64,000 nucleotides of DNA from Runella defluvii. Its GTDB lineage: Bacteria > Bacteroidota > Bacteroidia > Cytophagales > Spirosomataceae. Location of the stretch: NCBI RefSeq assembly GCF_014195535.1, contig NZ_JACIBY010000004.1, forward strand, positions 221,846-285,845, written 5' to 3'. Below, piece by piece: positions 7,939 to 17,113 of this stretch (its first letter is position 1; each line of letters opens with the position of its first letter). The translations under genes were made by a program, and so were the position numbers. The notes under the pieces were generated by a model. It was not told the origin of the DNA. It saw only the letters and a program-made list of their open reading frames with translations, and ran no database searches.

Positions 7939-9043
7939 AAACGGATTTTCCATTTTGACTTTCAAAAAACGACATTGCTATCGCTCGCTGGCATTTGTAA
8001 CTTTCTGCACTCACATAAGAAAACAATTCCCCTAATTTCTCGCCTGGCGAAAGTATAATTCCCTCGATTATTTCCGTTTTTGGGTTTGTCAATGCTATCA
8101 AATAACGGACATCAAAAGTTGTCAAGCCTGAATCCTCAATAACAATTTCCTCTTTTTCTGGTGAAAATTTACCCAAATCAACGGTTGGACTATCTTGAAC
8201 TTTCACTTCCAAAAGTTGATTCCGAATATCAGGAAAAGCTCCATACAAAAGGTCGTTTTCATTTACTTCGTAGCCTAACAATTCAATAACTTTCTTTTCT
8301 AATGCTTGTCCTCTATTTTTGGTAGCCGCTGCATCTAATTTGAAACCAATTAGTTTTTCAGCAACCATTTTCTTCAATAAACTAATAGAAAACAAATTTT
8401 GAATACTCGGTTCTTCTACCATTCCCGATTTTGGTGGTTCGTAATCGTGTCGAATTTGATAAGAGAGTTTTTTAGAATCTGGGAATGAAAGGATTTTATC
8501 TTCTCGTTCGTAAATTTCTTTTCTTACTTTACCTGAAATTAAAAGTTGGTGTTTAATTGTAGGCTTACCAAACTTGCCAAATTTCTGTTCAATGTATTGA
8601 GGAGTAAGAATAATAACCGAAGCAATTTTGTTGTTTTCAGTATCAATTCTAACAAAAACAAAACGGACATCAGTACATTTCAGACTTTCGCCCGATTCGT
8701 ATTTTACCAATAATGTTTCCGTTGCTGGAATTCTATTCCAAACTTGCAGATTGTATGATGTTCCACTTGTAACGATATATGTGTCAATAAATTCACGAGC
8801 AATTTTAGGAACGCCTTTCGCTTTTGGCGGTACAATTTCAAATTGTCCTTGTTCGGCTAATTCGGGTAATGAATGTTTTTCTAAAGTCGAAGCGATCAGT
8901 TTACGAATATTTGAGCCGTCTGTTCTCGTTTTACTTGTTAATGTGAATGGTTGTCTAACTAATTCAGAAAAGTATTCTGCTAATGTTTCTGATTTAGTCA
9001 GCATTGCAACTGACTTTGGTGGAATTTTAAAATTTTTATTCAT
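7925..9043 (-). CDS. Putative type II restriction endonuclease (PD-(D/E)xK)
   Basis: A 372-residue protein. Late in the chain FPDIRNQLLEVKVQD fits a PD-(D/E)xK nuclease site: Asp272, Glu279 and Lys281, preceded by the helix RGQALEKKVIELLGY that usually carries an extra acidic residue. I did not recognise a named restriction-enzyme family; the restriction role is inferred from this motif and from context. The start overlaps the stop of a C-type controller gene by an ATGA, and its 3' end overlaps a convergent adenine methyltransferase. The order C-R facing M is a common arrangement of controlled type II systems. The nuclease looks intact. Confidence 0.82.
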   Translation of the reverse strand: MNKNFKIPPKSVAMLTKSETLAEYFSELVRQPFTLTSKTRTDGSNIRKLIASTLEKHSLPELAEQGQFEIVPPKAKGVPKIAREFIDTYIVTSGTSYNLQVWNRIPATETLLVKYESGESLKCTDVRFVFVRIDTENNKIASVIILTPQYIEQKFGKFGKPTIKHQLLISGKVRKEIYEREDKILSFPDSKKLSYQIRHDYEPPKSGMVEEPSIQNLFSISLLKKMVAEKLIGFKLDAAATKNRGQALEKKVIELLGYEVNENDLLYGAFPDIRNQLLEVKVQDSPTVDLGKFSPEKEEIVIEDSGLTTFDVRYLIALTNPKTEIIEGIILSPGEKLGELFSYVSAESYKCQRAIAMSFFESQNGKSVFNPK

Positions 9044-9279
9044 TCTTCAATATTTAATAAAACGGGGACTTTTGTTTTTAAGGCTTTTGCGATTTTTCGT
9101 AGATTGATGACGGAGATATTCCTTTCGCCTCTTTCAACAGAACCGATATATGTTCTGTCAAGCTCGCATTCAAAAGCTAATTTTTCTTGAGATAAGTCGG
9201 CTTCGGTACGAAGCTCTCGTATTTGGTTTCCTATTCGTTCTAAATAGGCTTTTTCATCTTTAGAATATGTTGTAGCCAT
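9040..9279 (-). CDS. Restriction-modification controller (C) protein, XRE family
   Basis: A 79-residue Cro/C1-type helix-turn-helix protein: IRELRTEADLSQEKLAFE then DRTYIGSVERGERNIS is typical of C proteins that time restriction gene expression. The gene overlaps the endonuclease start by 4 bases, so the two are translationally coupled. A C-box-like operator is 36 bases upstream (9315-9342). In known systems the C dimer first activates and then represses its own operon, delaying the endonuclease until the host DNA is methylated; I infer the same here. Confidence 0.92.
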   Translation of the reverse strand: MATTYSKDEKAYLERIGNQIRELRTEADLSQEKLAFECELDRTYIGSVERGERNISVINLRKIAKALKTKVPVLLNIEE

Positions 9280-9284
9280 TTCCT

Positions 9285-9304
9285 GTTATTTGGGTACAAA
9301 TAAC
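9285..9304. promoter_or_regulatory. Inverted repeat in the C gene leader
   Basis: GTTATTTG and CAAATAAC form a perfect 8+8 inverted repeat around GGTA, 6 bases before the C-gene ATG. It lies between the start codon and the C-box and may be a second regulatory dyad or an mRNA hairpin. No role can be assigned from sequence. Confidence 0.45.
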
Positions 9305-9314
9305 TGAAATAGAT

Positions 9315-9342
9315 GTAAATAAGTCCACGGACTATGAGTATC
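9315..9342 (-). promoter_or_regulatory. C-box operator of the restriction operon
   Basis: On the minus strand two 11-base half-sites, TACTCATAGTC and GACTTATTTAC, are separated by CGTG. This closely follows the layout of known C-boxes (ACTnnnAGT half-sites around a central GTG, as in the Esp1396I/PvuII type). It sits 36-63 bases before the start of the XRE controller gene, where the C protein of such systems binds. Confidence 0.75.
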
Positions 9343-9344
9343 AA

Positions 9345-9674
9345 AAAGAAGATATATAAAATAGATTGTTTTGAAACTTTTTGGGAGGAAAGATTGGTCA
9401 GGTTACAGCGAAACTGTCTTTTTTTACCGTGAATGTTGAGGTTGTCAGGGTCATCCTACGCTTGCCTGTAACTCTCAAATATACGAAAGTTTTGTAGTAG
9501 TTTTTGTATTTATTTGACTTTTGTCAAGATTACATTGTACTTATGATGTAGTACTTTATGTATTGTTGTTGACTTTTTCAAAGACTAAATTGAACTTTTC
9601 TTGTCGTACTTTGTGTGTTGTTGAATACCTGTAAGGTTAAACCAAATGTAAAAAATGGTTTTCAAAAAGCCAAA
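9345..9674. other. Gene-free interval right of the R-M system
   Basis: No gene, RNA or clear promoter was found in these 330 bases. The sequence is AT-rich with loosely repeated phrases such as TACTTTRTGTRTTGTTG (about 9550-9568 and 9606-9622). It separates the C-gene operator from the recombinase remnant and is probably decayed island DNA. Confidence 0.45.
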
Positions 9675-9923
9675 TTACTCCTCCTTTTTTAAATTTAAAG
9701 CGTCAAATGGGCTTTTGATGTTTTCGATTGTACGCTTACTCACGTGCGTATAACGCAATGTAGTTTTGAGGTCGTTATGCCCTAACAGTTCTTGAATCAG
9801 TTTGGTATCGGTACCTGCCTCGTGCAAGTGAGTAGCATGGGGTATAAAGTGGCATTGTTTAAACCTCACATACTGGTTGTTGTATAAGATGTTTTGAGTA
9901 AAAATAGGAAGCATCAAGTACAT
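9675..9923 (-). pseudogene. C-terminal remnant of a tyrosine recombinase
   Basis: Only the last part of a phage-integrase-type recombinase is left: [20 protein letters not shown] holds the second conserved box (His...Gly-His), and [12 protein letters not shown] holds the nucleophile tyrosine. The upstream region with the first catalytic Arg and the conserved HSFATHL start is disrupted (the visible frame reads [14 protein letters not shown]), and the N-terminal DNA-binding part is absent. It cannot be active. It lies at the right edge of the restriction-modification island, directly before icmF. Confidence 0.85.
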
Positions 9924-9981
9924 TTAACACCTTCTTTCTCCTACCTTCGCAGCAGATTTTATCAGTAAACTTTGAGCACGT

Positions 9982-12900
9982 ATGCAAAGCGTTCGTTCTA
10001 CTTCTCAACCCATCAGAATCGTCACGGCGGCGAGTCTCTTTGATGGCCACGATGCCGCCATCAACATCATGCGCCGCCTCATGCAAGCCTCTGGGGCGGA
10101 AGTGATTCACTTGGGACATAATCGTTCGGTACAGGAGATTGTGGAGTGTGCCATCCAAGAAGACGCGCACGGCATCGCCATCACCAGCTACCAAGGGGGG
10201 CACGTGGAGTTTTTTAAGTACATGTACGACCTTCTGCAAGAACAAGGGGCAGGACATATCAAGATTTTTGGAGGTGGAGGGGGGACTATTTTACCCTCCG
10301 AAATCGCCGAGCTGCACGCCTACGGCATCACCCGCCTCTATTCGCCCGACGATGGCCGTGCTATGGGGTTACAGGGAATGATTGATGATTTGTTAAAGAA
10401 CTGCGATTTTCCCTTGGTTGATAGTCAACAGTCCATAGCCCATGGAATAAAAATAACTAAAAACCAACAGATTGCCAGAGCTATTACTGAAGCCGAATAT
10501 TCCCTCCATTCTTCCTTTTTTCTCACTCCAGACTCCTCGCTTCTGACTCCTGTTTTGGGTATCACTGGTACGGGAGGGGCAGGAAAATCGTCGTTGGTGG
10601 ACGAACTCATCCGACGATTTTTGCTCGATTTTGAAGATAAAACGTTGGCTGTTATTTCGGTAGATCCCTCCAAACGCAAAACGGGTGGGGCTTTGCTCGG
10701 CGACCGCATTCGGATGAACTCCCTGCACCCCGACATCGCCAAAGGACGGGTCTATATGCGTTCGCTAGCTACGCGCCAATCCAATTTGTCGCTGAGTCGG
10801 CACGTACAAGATGCCATTGATATTTGCAAAGCGGCTCATTTTGACCTAATTATCGTTGAAACTTCGGGCATTGGCCAGTCCGATACCGAAATTACCGAAC
10901 ATTCCGACGTCTCGCTGTACGTGATGACGGCGGAGTACGGCGCGGCTACGCAGTTGGAAAAAATCGACATGCTCGATTTCGCCGACCTCATTGCCATCAA
11001 TAAATTCGACAAACGTGGCTCGCTCGACGCCCTGCGCGACGTGCGCAAACAATACCGCCGCAATCATAACCTCTGGGATGTCCCCGACGACCAACTTCCC
11101 ATCTTTGGCACCATGGCCAGTCAGTTCAACGACGAAGGTATGAACACGCTCTATGCCAAGGTGTTGGAGTTGCTGGAGGGCAAGGGGCAAGGAGCAAGGG
11201 GCGAAGGGCAAGGGGCAAAGGGTAGAGTGGAAAGTGCAAATGGGCAAGAGGCGAGTGGTAAAGGGCAATGGGTAAAGGGGGATAGAAAAAGCAAAAATTC
11301 GTCATTCGTCACTCGTCCCTCGTCATTCGGCATCATTCCCTCCGACCGCGTGCGGTATTTGGCCGAAATTGTGGAAAATGCCCGTGCGTATGAGCAGTTT
11401 GTCAACGACCAATGCGCCATTGCGCGGCAGTTGTACCAGTTGGACGGTACGCTCAAAACGTTGTCAACGCTTCCAAATTTTGACAAATTGGAAGATTTTA
11501 AAGCCATCTATGGCGATTTGGAAGCTCGTTTGCATTATGACTGCAAACGCTTACTCGAACAGTGGCCCGAAACGGTCAAAAAATACCGCGCTGAAAAGTA
11601 CCAGTTCAAAGTCCGTGACCGTATCATCGAACAAGACCTGTGGCACGAAACCCTTTCGCACCTCAAAATCCCCAAAATAGCCTTGCCCAAGTACCACGAT
11701 TGGGGCGATATTTTACGGTGGTTGCTGACCGAAAACGTCCCTGGCGAATACCCCTATACGTCGGGTGTGTTTCCGCTCAAACGTGAGGGCGAAGATCCTA
11801 CGCGGATGTTTGCGGGAGAAGGTGGCCCCGAACGCACCAACCGCCGTTTCCATTACGTCTCCAAAGGGATGCCCGCCAAACGCCTGTCCACGGCCTTCGA
11901 TTCGGTGACGCTCTACGGCGAGGATCCCGACCTACGCCCCGACATTTACGGGAAAGTAGGGAACTCAGGCGTGAGTGTCTGCACCCTCGATGATGCCAAA
12001 AAACTATACAGTGGCTTTGACCTCTGCGACCCCAACACCTCGGTGTCGATGACCATCAACGGCCCCGCACCTATTGTCTTGGCGTTTTTCCTAAATGCGG
12101 CCATTGATCAGCAGTGTGAGAAGTACCTGCAAAACCCCACCCTCGGTCCCTCCCCTGTAGGGAGGGAGGTAATAGGGGAACAAAAATCCCCCTCGCCTGA
12201 AAGGAGAGGGGCTAGGGGTGAGGTTGCCTACCAAGGTGAGGTTCCCGAAGGCAACAACGGCCTCGGGTTGGCGCTCCTCGGCGCGACGGGCGACCAAGTG
12301 CTGCCTACCGACGTCTATCAAAGAATCAAAGCCGATACCCTGCGTCAAGTACGCGGAACGGTACAAGCTGACATTTTGAAAGAAGACCAAGCGCAGAACA
12401 CTTGCATCTTTAGCACCGAGTTTGCGCTCAAACTGATGGGCGACATTCAGCAGTATTTTATTGAAAATCAAGTTCGAAATTTCTATTCGGTGTCGATTTC
12501 GGGTTACCACATTGCGGAGGCGGGAGCTAATCCTATTTCGCAGCTGGCGTTTACATTGTCCAATGGTTTTACCTTTGTGGAATACTACCTCAGTCGTGGT
12601 ATGCACATCGACGATTTTGCGCCTAACTTGTCGTTTTTCTTCTCCAACGGAATGGACCCTGAATACACCGTTTTGGGGCGCGTAGCGCGGCGGATTTGGG
12701 CCAAAGCCATGAAAAACAAGTACAAAGGCAACGACCGTAGTCAAAAACTCAAGTACCACATTCAGACGTCGGGGCGGAGTTTGCACGCGCAAGAGATAGC
12801 ATTCAACGACATTCGAACGACCTTGCAAGCGTTGTTGGCGATTTATGACAACTGCAACTCGTTGCACACCAACGCCTACGACGAGGCCATCACGACTCCT

Positions 12901-13452
12901 ACGGAAGAAAGCGTGCGTCGGGCGATGGCGATACAATTGATTATCAACCGCGAGTTTGGGTTGACCAAAAACGAAAACCCACTGCAAGGAGCGTTTATTG
13001 TAGAAGAATTGACTGACTTGGTAGAGGAAGCCGTTTACCAAGAGTTTTTGAGCATCAACGAACGTGGGGGAGTGTTGGGGGCGATGGAACGCATGTACCA
13101 ACGCAGCAAAATACAAGAGGAGTCGATGTACTACGAAATGCAGAAGCACACGGGGGCGTTGCCGATTATCGGGGTTAATACATTTTTGGACGAAAAAGGC
13201 TCTCCCACGACACTCCCCGCTGAAATCATCCGCTCGACCGACGACGAAAAACAATACGCCGTTGCGTCGAGAAAAGCGTTTCAGCAGCGCAACGAAGCCC
13301 AAGCCAAGGCCGCATTGGCGACGCTACAACAAGTGGCGTTGCAAGGCGGTAATTTGTTTGAATGCTTAATGGAGACGGTGAAAGTATGCACGCTCGGCCA
13401 AATTTCGGCGGCCTTGTACCAAGTAGGAGGCCAGTACCGCCGAAATATGTGA
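9982..13452 (+). CDS. icmF: Fused isobutyryl-CoA mutase IcmF
   Basis: A 1156-residue B12 enzyme with all three IcmF parts: N-terminal B12-binding domain (FDGHDAA, with the cobalt-ligating His23), a central MeaB-like GTPase chaperone (P-loop GTGGAGKSS from residue 196, then [19 protein letters not shown]) and a C-terminal mutase barrel. It interconverts isobutyryl-CoA and n-butyryl-CoA (or related short acyl-CoAs) with self-repair by the GTPase. The protein is clearly longer than the roughly 1,080-1,100 residues usual for IcmF, and the excess sits in inserted repeats: about residues 144-190 (parts), 396-452 and 718-751, described separately. The frame stays open through all of them. It ends 13 bases before the convergent CotH gene. 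Confidence 0.95.
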   Translation: MQSVRSTSQPIRIVTAASLFDGHDAAINIMRRLMQASGAEVIHLGHNRSVQEIVECAIQEDAHGIAITSYQGGHVEFFKYMYDLLQEQGAGHIKIFGGGGGTILPSEIAELHAYGITRLYSPDDGRAMGLQGMIDDLLKNCDFPLVDSQQSIAHGIKITKNQQIARAITEAEYSLHSSFFLTPDSSLLTPVLGITGTGGAGKSSLVDELIRRFLLDFEDKTLAVISVDPSKRKTGGALLGDRIRMNSLHPDIAKGRVYMRSLATRQSNLSLSRHVQDAIDICKAAHFDLIIVETSGIGQSDTEITEHSDVSLYVMTAEYGAATQLEKIDMLDFADLIAINKFDKRGSLDALRDVRKQYRRNHNLWDVPDDQLPIFGTMASQFNDEGMNTLYAKVLELLEGKGQGARGEGQGAKGRVESANGQEASGKGQWVKGDRKSKNSSFVTRPSSFGIIPSDRVRYLAEIVENARAYEQFVNDQCAIARQLYQLDGTLKTLSTLPNFDKLEDFKAIYGDLEARLHYDCKRLLEQWPETVKKYRAEKYQFKVRDRIIEQDLWHETLSHLKIPKIALPKYHDWGDILRWLLTENVPGEYPYTSGVFPLKREGEDPTRMFAGEGGPERTNRRFHYVSKGMPAKRLSTAFDSVTLYGEDPDLRPDIYGKVGNSGVSVCTLDDAKKLYSGFDLCDPNTSVSMTINGPAPIVLAFFLNAAIDQQCEKYLQNPTLGPSPVGREVIGEQKSPSPERRGARGEVAYQGEVPEGNNGLGLALLGATGDQVLPTDVYQRIKADTLRQVRGTVQADILKEDQAQNTCIFSTEFALKLMGDIQQYFIENQVRNFYSVSISGYHIAEAGANPISQLAFTLSNGFTFVEYYLSRGMHIDDFAPNLSFFFSNGMDPEYTVLGRVARRIWAKAMKNKYKGNDRSQKLKYHIQTSGRSLHAQEIAFNDIRTTLQALLAIYDNCNSLHTNAYDEAITTPTEESVRRAMAIQLIINREFGLTKNENPLQGAFIVEELTDLVEEAVYQEFLSINERGGVLGAMERMYQRSKIQEESMYYEMQKHTGALPIIGVNTFLDEKGSPTTLPAEIIRSTDDEKQYAVASRKAFQQRNEAQAKAALATLQQVALQGGNLFECLMETVKVCTLGQISAALYQVGGQYRRNM
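10411..10550. repeat. Heptad (STRR-like) repeat patches inside icmF
   Basis: Two short patches of degenerate 7-base repeats lie in the linker between the B12 and GTPase domains: about 10414-10442 (units like TAGTCAA, CAGTCCA, TAGCCCA) and about 10522-10550 (units like CTGACTC, CAGACTC). They translate to non-family sequence ([23 protein letters not shown]) flanking the conserved ARAITEAE helix. The pattern recalls short tandemly repeated repetitive sequences known from cyanobacteria. Confidence 0.6.
11166..11336. repeat. Heptad (STRR-like) repeat insert inside icmF
   Basis: About 170 bases made of two heptad series: GGGCAAG-type units (11169 to about 11282) and then ATTCGTC-type units (ATTCGTC, ATTCGTC, ACTCGTC, CCTCGTC, about 11298-11328). 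They encode a Gly/Gln/Lys-rich, surely disordered stretch (residues 396-452) between the GTPase domain and the next conserved region ([20 protein letters not shown]). The frame is kept, so the insertion is apparently tolerated at a domain boundary. Confidence 0.75.
12133..12235. repeat. Palindromic repeat element inside icmF
   Basis: A GC-rich block with nested palindromes (CCCTCCC-CTGTA-GGGAGGG near 12149-12167, and CCCCTCGCCTGAAAGGAGAGGG at about 12190-12211). It encodes about 34 residues (718-751) with no counterpart expected in the family, between CEKYLQNP and [16 protein letters not shown]. The type resembles Rickettsia palindromic elements in being an in-frame mobile-looking insertion; homology to those is not claimed. 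Confidence 0.65.
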
Positions 13453-13465
13453 TGTTGGAACATGA

Positions 13466-16400
13466 TTAAAACTTCACCCCCGAAAACTTGCCGTTGTTTC
13501 GTCGCCAAATGGAGTTGTCGTTGGCGTTGATTTCACCGTCTAAGTTGAAGTCGCTGAGTTTGTAGAGCCCAAATTTGCCGTTTTCGTTGAGCCAAATTGA
13601 AGCATCGTTGGCATTCACTTCGGCAAAAGACGTTTTATAGGAATCGGCAGCAAAAAGACAGAAAACACTGCCAACTTGCAACTGCCCCGACGCGGGAAGC
13701 CCCGCAGGCACGTACGATTGGCGTTTGGTGAAGTCATAGCTAATTGTATTGTTTACGACGGCTACAGCATCGTGCGATACCGCGCCGATGTGGTTGCGGT
13801 GTTCGATGGCCACAAACAATGTTTGGGTAGGATTAACGACGGGACAAGCCCCCGTGGTTTGTACAGTACCGTCTTTAAAAAGCAGCCCCGAGGTCTTAAA
13901 GATAGTCGAACTTGCTTCTTCGGGCGACGTCCGTAGCGAAACCAATACCCAGTCAACGACATCAGGGGAATAGATTTCAGAGCCTTCGCTGCCAGGATAA
14001 TTCCAAGGTGCATTTTTGTAGGGCTGACCAGCTGCGGTTTTGGTTGCCAAGGCATCCTTAGGCGTTTGCCCTGGCAATAATCCAAGTTGGTTGAGCTTGG
14101 TGTGCATGGTGGTTCCATTCATGGCACCTTCCAACAATACTTTGGTTTCGATACAAGCCGTTACTTGAGACGGCGGGCTTACCAGTACCGTAATCAACGA
14201 GCGGTCGCTTTCGCAGCCGTTTACGGTTTGGGTTACATAATAAGATGTACTTCCTATGGAGGTCGTAGAAGGGGTGGGAGCCGTCAAATTGCCCGTTCCA
14301 CCAGTGGATGAACTGTACCATTTTAAGGAGCTACCAGTGGCACTCAGGGATGAGGGTGCTTGTCCTTGGGTATAACTGACCGAACCAGAAACCGTAGGCG
14401 GAGCAGGTTTGGCTTTGATGGTGACGGGTATCATGGCACGGCTACTTTCGCACGAATTAACGGTTTGACTGACGTAATACGCAACCGTGCGCGCTGTGGC
14501 CGACGAAGGGCTAGGGGCAGTACTACTGGCCGTTCCGCCTACTGCAATGTCGTACCATTTTAGGTTTGAGCCAGTGGCGCTAAGTGGGTTGGTTGCATCG
14601 CCCTGACAATAGCTTGGTGGATTAACCACCTCTGGAAGGCTAGGTTTACTGCGAATGGTCACCATCACTTGCGTACGGTTGCTTTCGCATCCGCTGATGG
14701 TTTGTGAAACAAAATAGCTCAAAATGTTGGGACTTGCAGTGGAAGGTGTAGGAGCCGTAGTGCTGCTTTCACCTCCCGTTGAAGAAGTGTACCACAACAA
14801 ATCATTTCCAACCGCCGTGAGAGGTGATGCCGTTTGGCCTTGACAATACTCAACGTTAGACGCGCTAGGAGCAGTGGTTTTGGTGCCTACATTGACCTTG
14901 ATTTCGGCGCGATTACTCTCGCAACCATTGAGGGTTTGGCTGACAAAATAAGAATTTGTTCCAACAGTACTTGTCGATGGAATGGGAGCCCCTGAGGAGC
15001 CAGTACCTCCTGTGGCTACAGTGTACCACAACAAGGCCGTTCCGCTCGCCGAAAGTTGCAGTGCCGTCTGGCCTTGGCAGTAATTGAGACTGGCTACCGT
15101 GTGCGGAATATCTGGTCGGTTTTTGACATTTACGTTGATTTGAGTACGACTGCTTTCGCAGCCATTCACGGTTTGGGAAACAAAATAGCTGGTCAACGTA
15201 GCGGCGGAAGTTGAAGGGGTAGGGGCATTGGTTACGCCTGTTCCTCCAAAAGGTGCCGTGTACCATTTTAGGTTTGAGCCATTGGCCGTAAGGGCTGATG
15301 CCGTTTGGCCTTGGCAGTATTCGATGGACGTGGTAGCCGTAGGTGCTGTGGCTTGGCTCGCCACTATTACGTCGATTTGCGCCCGTGTACTTTCACAATT
15401 ATTGATGGTTTGGGTAACGTAGTACGACGTTGTGCCCGCGCTGCTCGTTGCTGGGGTAGGAGCGGAGGTGTTGCCAGTGCCGCCCGTTGCTTGGGTGTAC
15501 CATTTTAGGCTTACGCCACCTGCGGAAAGGGCAGAAGCGGTTTGCCCAATACAATAATTGACAGGTGAACTCACGGTTGGTTTTGTCACCGAGGCACAAT
15601 CGGCGGGTTCGTTGGCCAAGGCACCCACGCGTGGAATGTTGGCATCGAGCCAGCTGAGGCGTTGTTCTGTCCAGTTTTTAAACCAATCAATTTCTTCTTG
15701 GTAGGTATTTCCCCAGTAGTAATTGGGCCAAATCCATTCTCCCAACAGTGGCCAACGCTGAAAATTACGCACTTGAGACTCGCCAAGGAGCGCCACGTTT
15801 TGGTTCACAAAGCTGCTAATGTTGCTGTTGGTCCATTGATTTTGTCGAAGTTGCTGCCAGCGTTCACGGACTTTGAGGCAAAACTCACGGTCTTGAAGCA
15901 AACGTGCCCACCAAGTAGGAGTTTGCTTATCGTCTTGGGGACAAAACTCTCGCACAAAATCATACGCCCAGTGATTGGTTTCCCAGCCTTTGCAATAATT
16001 AGCGTTGCCGTATGAGTGGTCATAATCCCAAGCTGGCCCCATCTTAATTTTAGAATCGCGGCTATCGCGGTCTTTGTAGAAAAAAACACTTAGGCGGTAA
16101 GCATCAATGTTGTAGGTGAGTTCGGTAAGCAAAAAATAATCTACAAAGGTATTGACGTCAATGTACTTGGCATATCCATTGGTCGGGTCTTTAAAATTGG
16201 GGCCGTTGAGGGTATGCTCAAAATTGGTAAAGTGGTTTTTGATGTATTCAAATTGCGCGGTGGTAATATCATCTTTCTTGGGGTATTCAAGCATGATGTT
16301 GATTTCCATCAGGTTGTTGGCAGGATAAGGCGATTTCCAGTAAGCGTCGGCACTGCCCGTATTTTTATCTACTTTCAGGATGTAGCCTCCCGTAAGGGCA

Positions 16401-16993
16401 TCGCCTGAATTATCAGCGGGTTTGAGTGAGGCAATGTTGACCCGATTCGCATCCCGTTTTATTTTTTCCATCAATATATAAACGCCTTTATAATCGCCAT
16501 CAATCACCAACTCAACAAACTTGGTACGCGTAGCATACATCCCCATTTGGTTCGACAAGTGGTACGTCAGTACGTCGCGCATGAGGGTTTTGTCGGTGTA
16601 GCTGGCATTCAGAATCCAGTCGCTTTCTTTGGGCATTCCCAACAAAGAGACCTTGAGGTCGTCGCCTGTTTCGGTACGGGTTTCAAAACCGTAGGGTTTT
16701 TTGGGAAAAAATTGGGAAGATGAGCCACGGTGCTCAATCCCTACCGTTCCGTTGAAATTATTGAAAGGGTCGGGTTGGTTATTATTGGCAGGGTTTCGGT
16801 AATAATTTCGATTCCCTGGCCCATTGTCAATAATGCCCATTTTGACGTTTACCTTGGGGTTATCGGCAATCGTTTGCCCTTCGGTCGAAACAACAATAAT
16901 GGGGAGATTGGAAGATGTAAATGTTTGACCAAAGATATTGGAAAATGAGCCAATTATCAGAAAAAGTATTCCAAATGTGTAGAATTTAGGCAT
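13466..16993 (-). CDS. Secreted CotH-like protein with six Ig-like repeats
   Basis: A 1175-residue exported protein. A signal peptide ends near FSNIFGQ (residue 23). Residues about 70-450 form a CotH kinase-like domain, with YKGVYILMEKIKRD in the middle. Then come six repeats of about 80 residues, each beginning near YCQGQTAS and ending near NGCESSRTQI, spanning about 470-950. The C-terminal 220 residues end with two copies of a dockerin-like motif (NANDASIWLNENGKFG, then INANDNSIWRRNNGKF). CotH proteins are atypical protein kinases or pseudokinases of spore coats and secreted bacterial proteins; here export and surface display, probably by the type IX system, are inferred. It lies tail to tail with icmF. 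Kinase activity is unproven. Confidence 0.85.
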   Translation of the reverse strand: MPKFYTFGILFLIIGSFSNIFGQTFTSSNLPIIVVSTEGQTIADNPKVNVKMGIIDNGPGNRNYYRNPANNNQPDPFNNFNGTVGIEHRGSSSQFFPKKPYGFETRTETGDDLKVSLLGMPKESDWILNASYTDKTLMRDVLTYHLSNQMGMYATRTKFVELVIDGDYKGVYILMEKIKRDANRVNIASLKPADNSGDALTGGYILKVDKNTGSADAYWKSPYPANNLMEINIMLEYPKKDDITTAQFEYIKNHFTNFEHTLNGPNFKDPTNGYAKYIDVNTFVDYFLLTELTYNIDAYRLSVFFYKDRDSRDSKIKMGPAWDYDHSYGNANYCKGWETNHWAYDFVREFCPQDDKQTPTWWARLLQDREFCLKVRERWQQLRQNQWTNSNISSFVNQNVALLGESQVRNFQRWPLLGEWIWPNYYWGNTYQEEIDWFKNWTEQRLSWLDANIPRVGALANEPADCASVTKPTVSSPVNYCIGQTASALSAGGVSLKWYTQATGGTGNTSAPTPATSSAGTTSYYVTQTINNCESTRAQIDVIVASQATAPTATTSIEYCQGQTASALTANGSNLKWYTAPFGGTGVTNAPTPSTSAATLTSYFVSQTVNGCESSRTQINVNVKNRPDIPHTVASLNYCQGQTALQLSASGTALLWYTVATGGTGSSGAPIPSTSTVGTNSYFVSQTLNGCESNRAEIKVNVGTKTTAPSASNVEYCQGQTASPLTAVGNDLLWYTSSTGGESSTTAPTPSTASPNILSYFVSQTISGCESNRTQVMVTIRSKPSLPEVVNPPSYCQGDATNPLSATGSNLKWYDIAVGGTASSTAPSPSSATARTVAYYVSQTVNSCESSRAMIPVTIKAKPAPPTVSGSVSYTQGQAPSSLSATGSSLKWYSSSTGGTGNLTAPTPSTTSIGSTSYYVTQTVNGCESDRSLITVLVSPPSQVTACIETKVLLEGAMNGTTMHTKLNQLGLLPGQTPKDALATKTAAGQPYKNAPWNYPGSEGSEIYSPDVVDWVLVSLRTSPEEASSTIFKTSGLLFKDGTVQTTGACPVVNPTQTLFVAIEHRNHIGAVSHDAVAVVNNTISYDFTKRQSYVPAGLPASGQLQVGSVFCLFAADSYKTSFAEVNANDASIWLNENGKFGLYKLSDFNLDGEINANDNSIWRRNNGKFSGVKF

Positions 16994-17067
16994 GGTCGCT
17001 GAGTGATCTGATTTGCTATTTTAGCTCTTGAACAAAAACCGTACCACTTTCGCGTTTTAGAATTTTG

Positions 17068-17075
17068 TACCTTTG
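17068..17075 (+). promoter_or_regulatory. -7 promoter element of rbfA
   Basis: TACCTTTG matches TAnnTTTG; no good TTG box is seen at -33. It lies 38 bases before the favoured rbfA ATG (17114), leaving a leader of about 30 bases. The alternative ATG at 17084 would be nearly leaderless. Confidence 0.55.
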
Positions 17076-17113
17076 CAAAAAAGATGGAAAGTACGTTCCA
17101 TCGACCTATATGT

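Noticed and set aside
12091..13302. Long minus-strand ORF (403 codons) opposite icmF
   Set aside because: It is a shadow of the GC-rich icmF frame, contains the repeat insert and has no recognisable domain.
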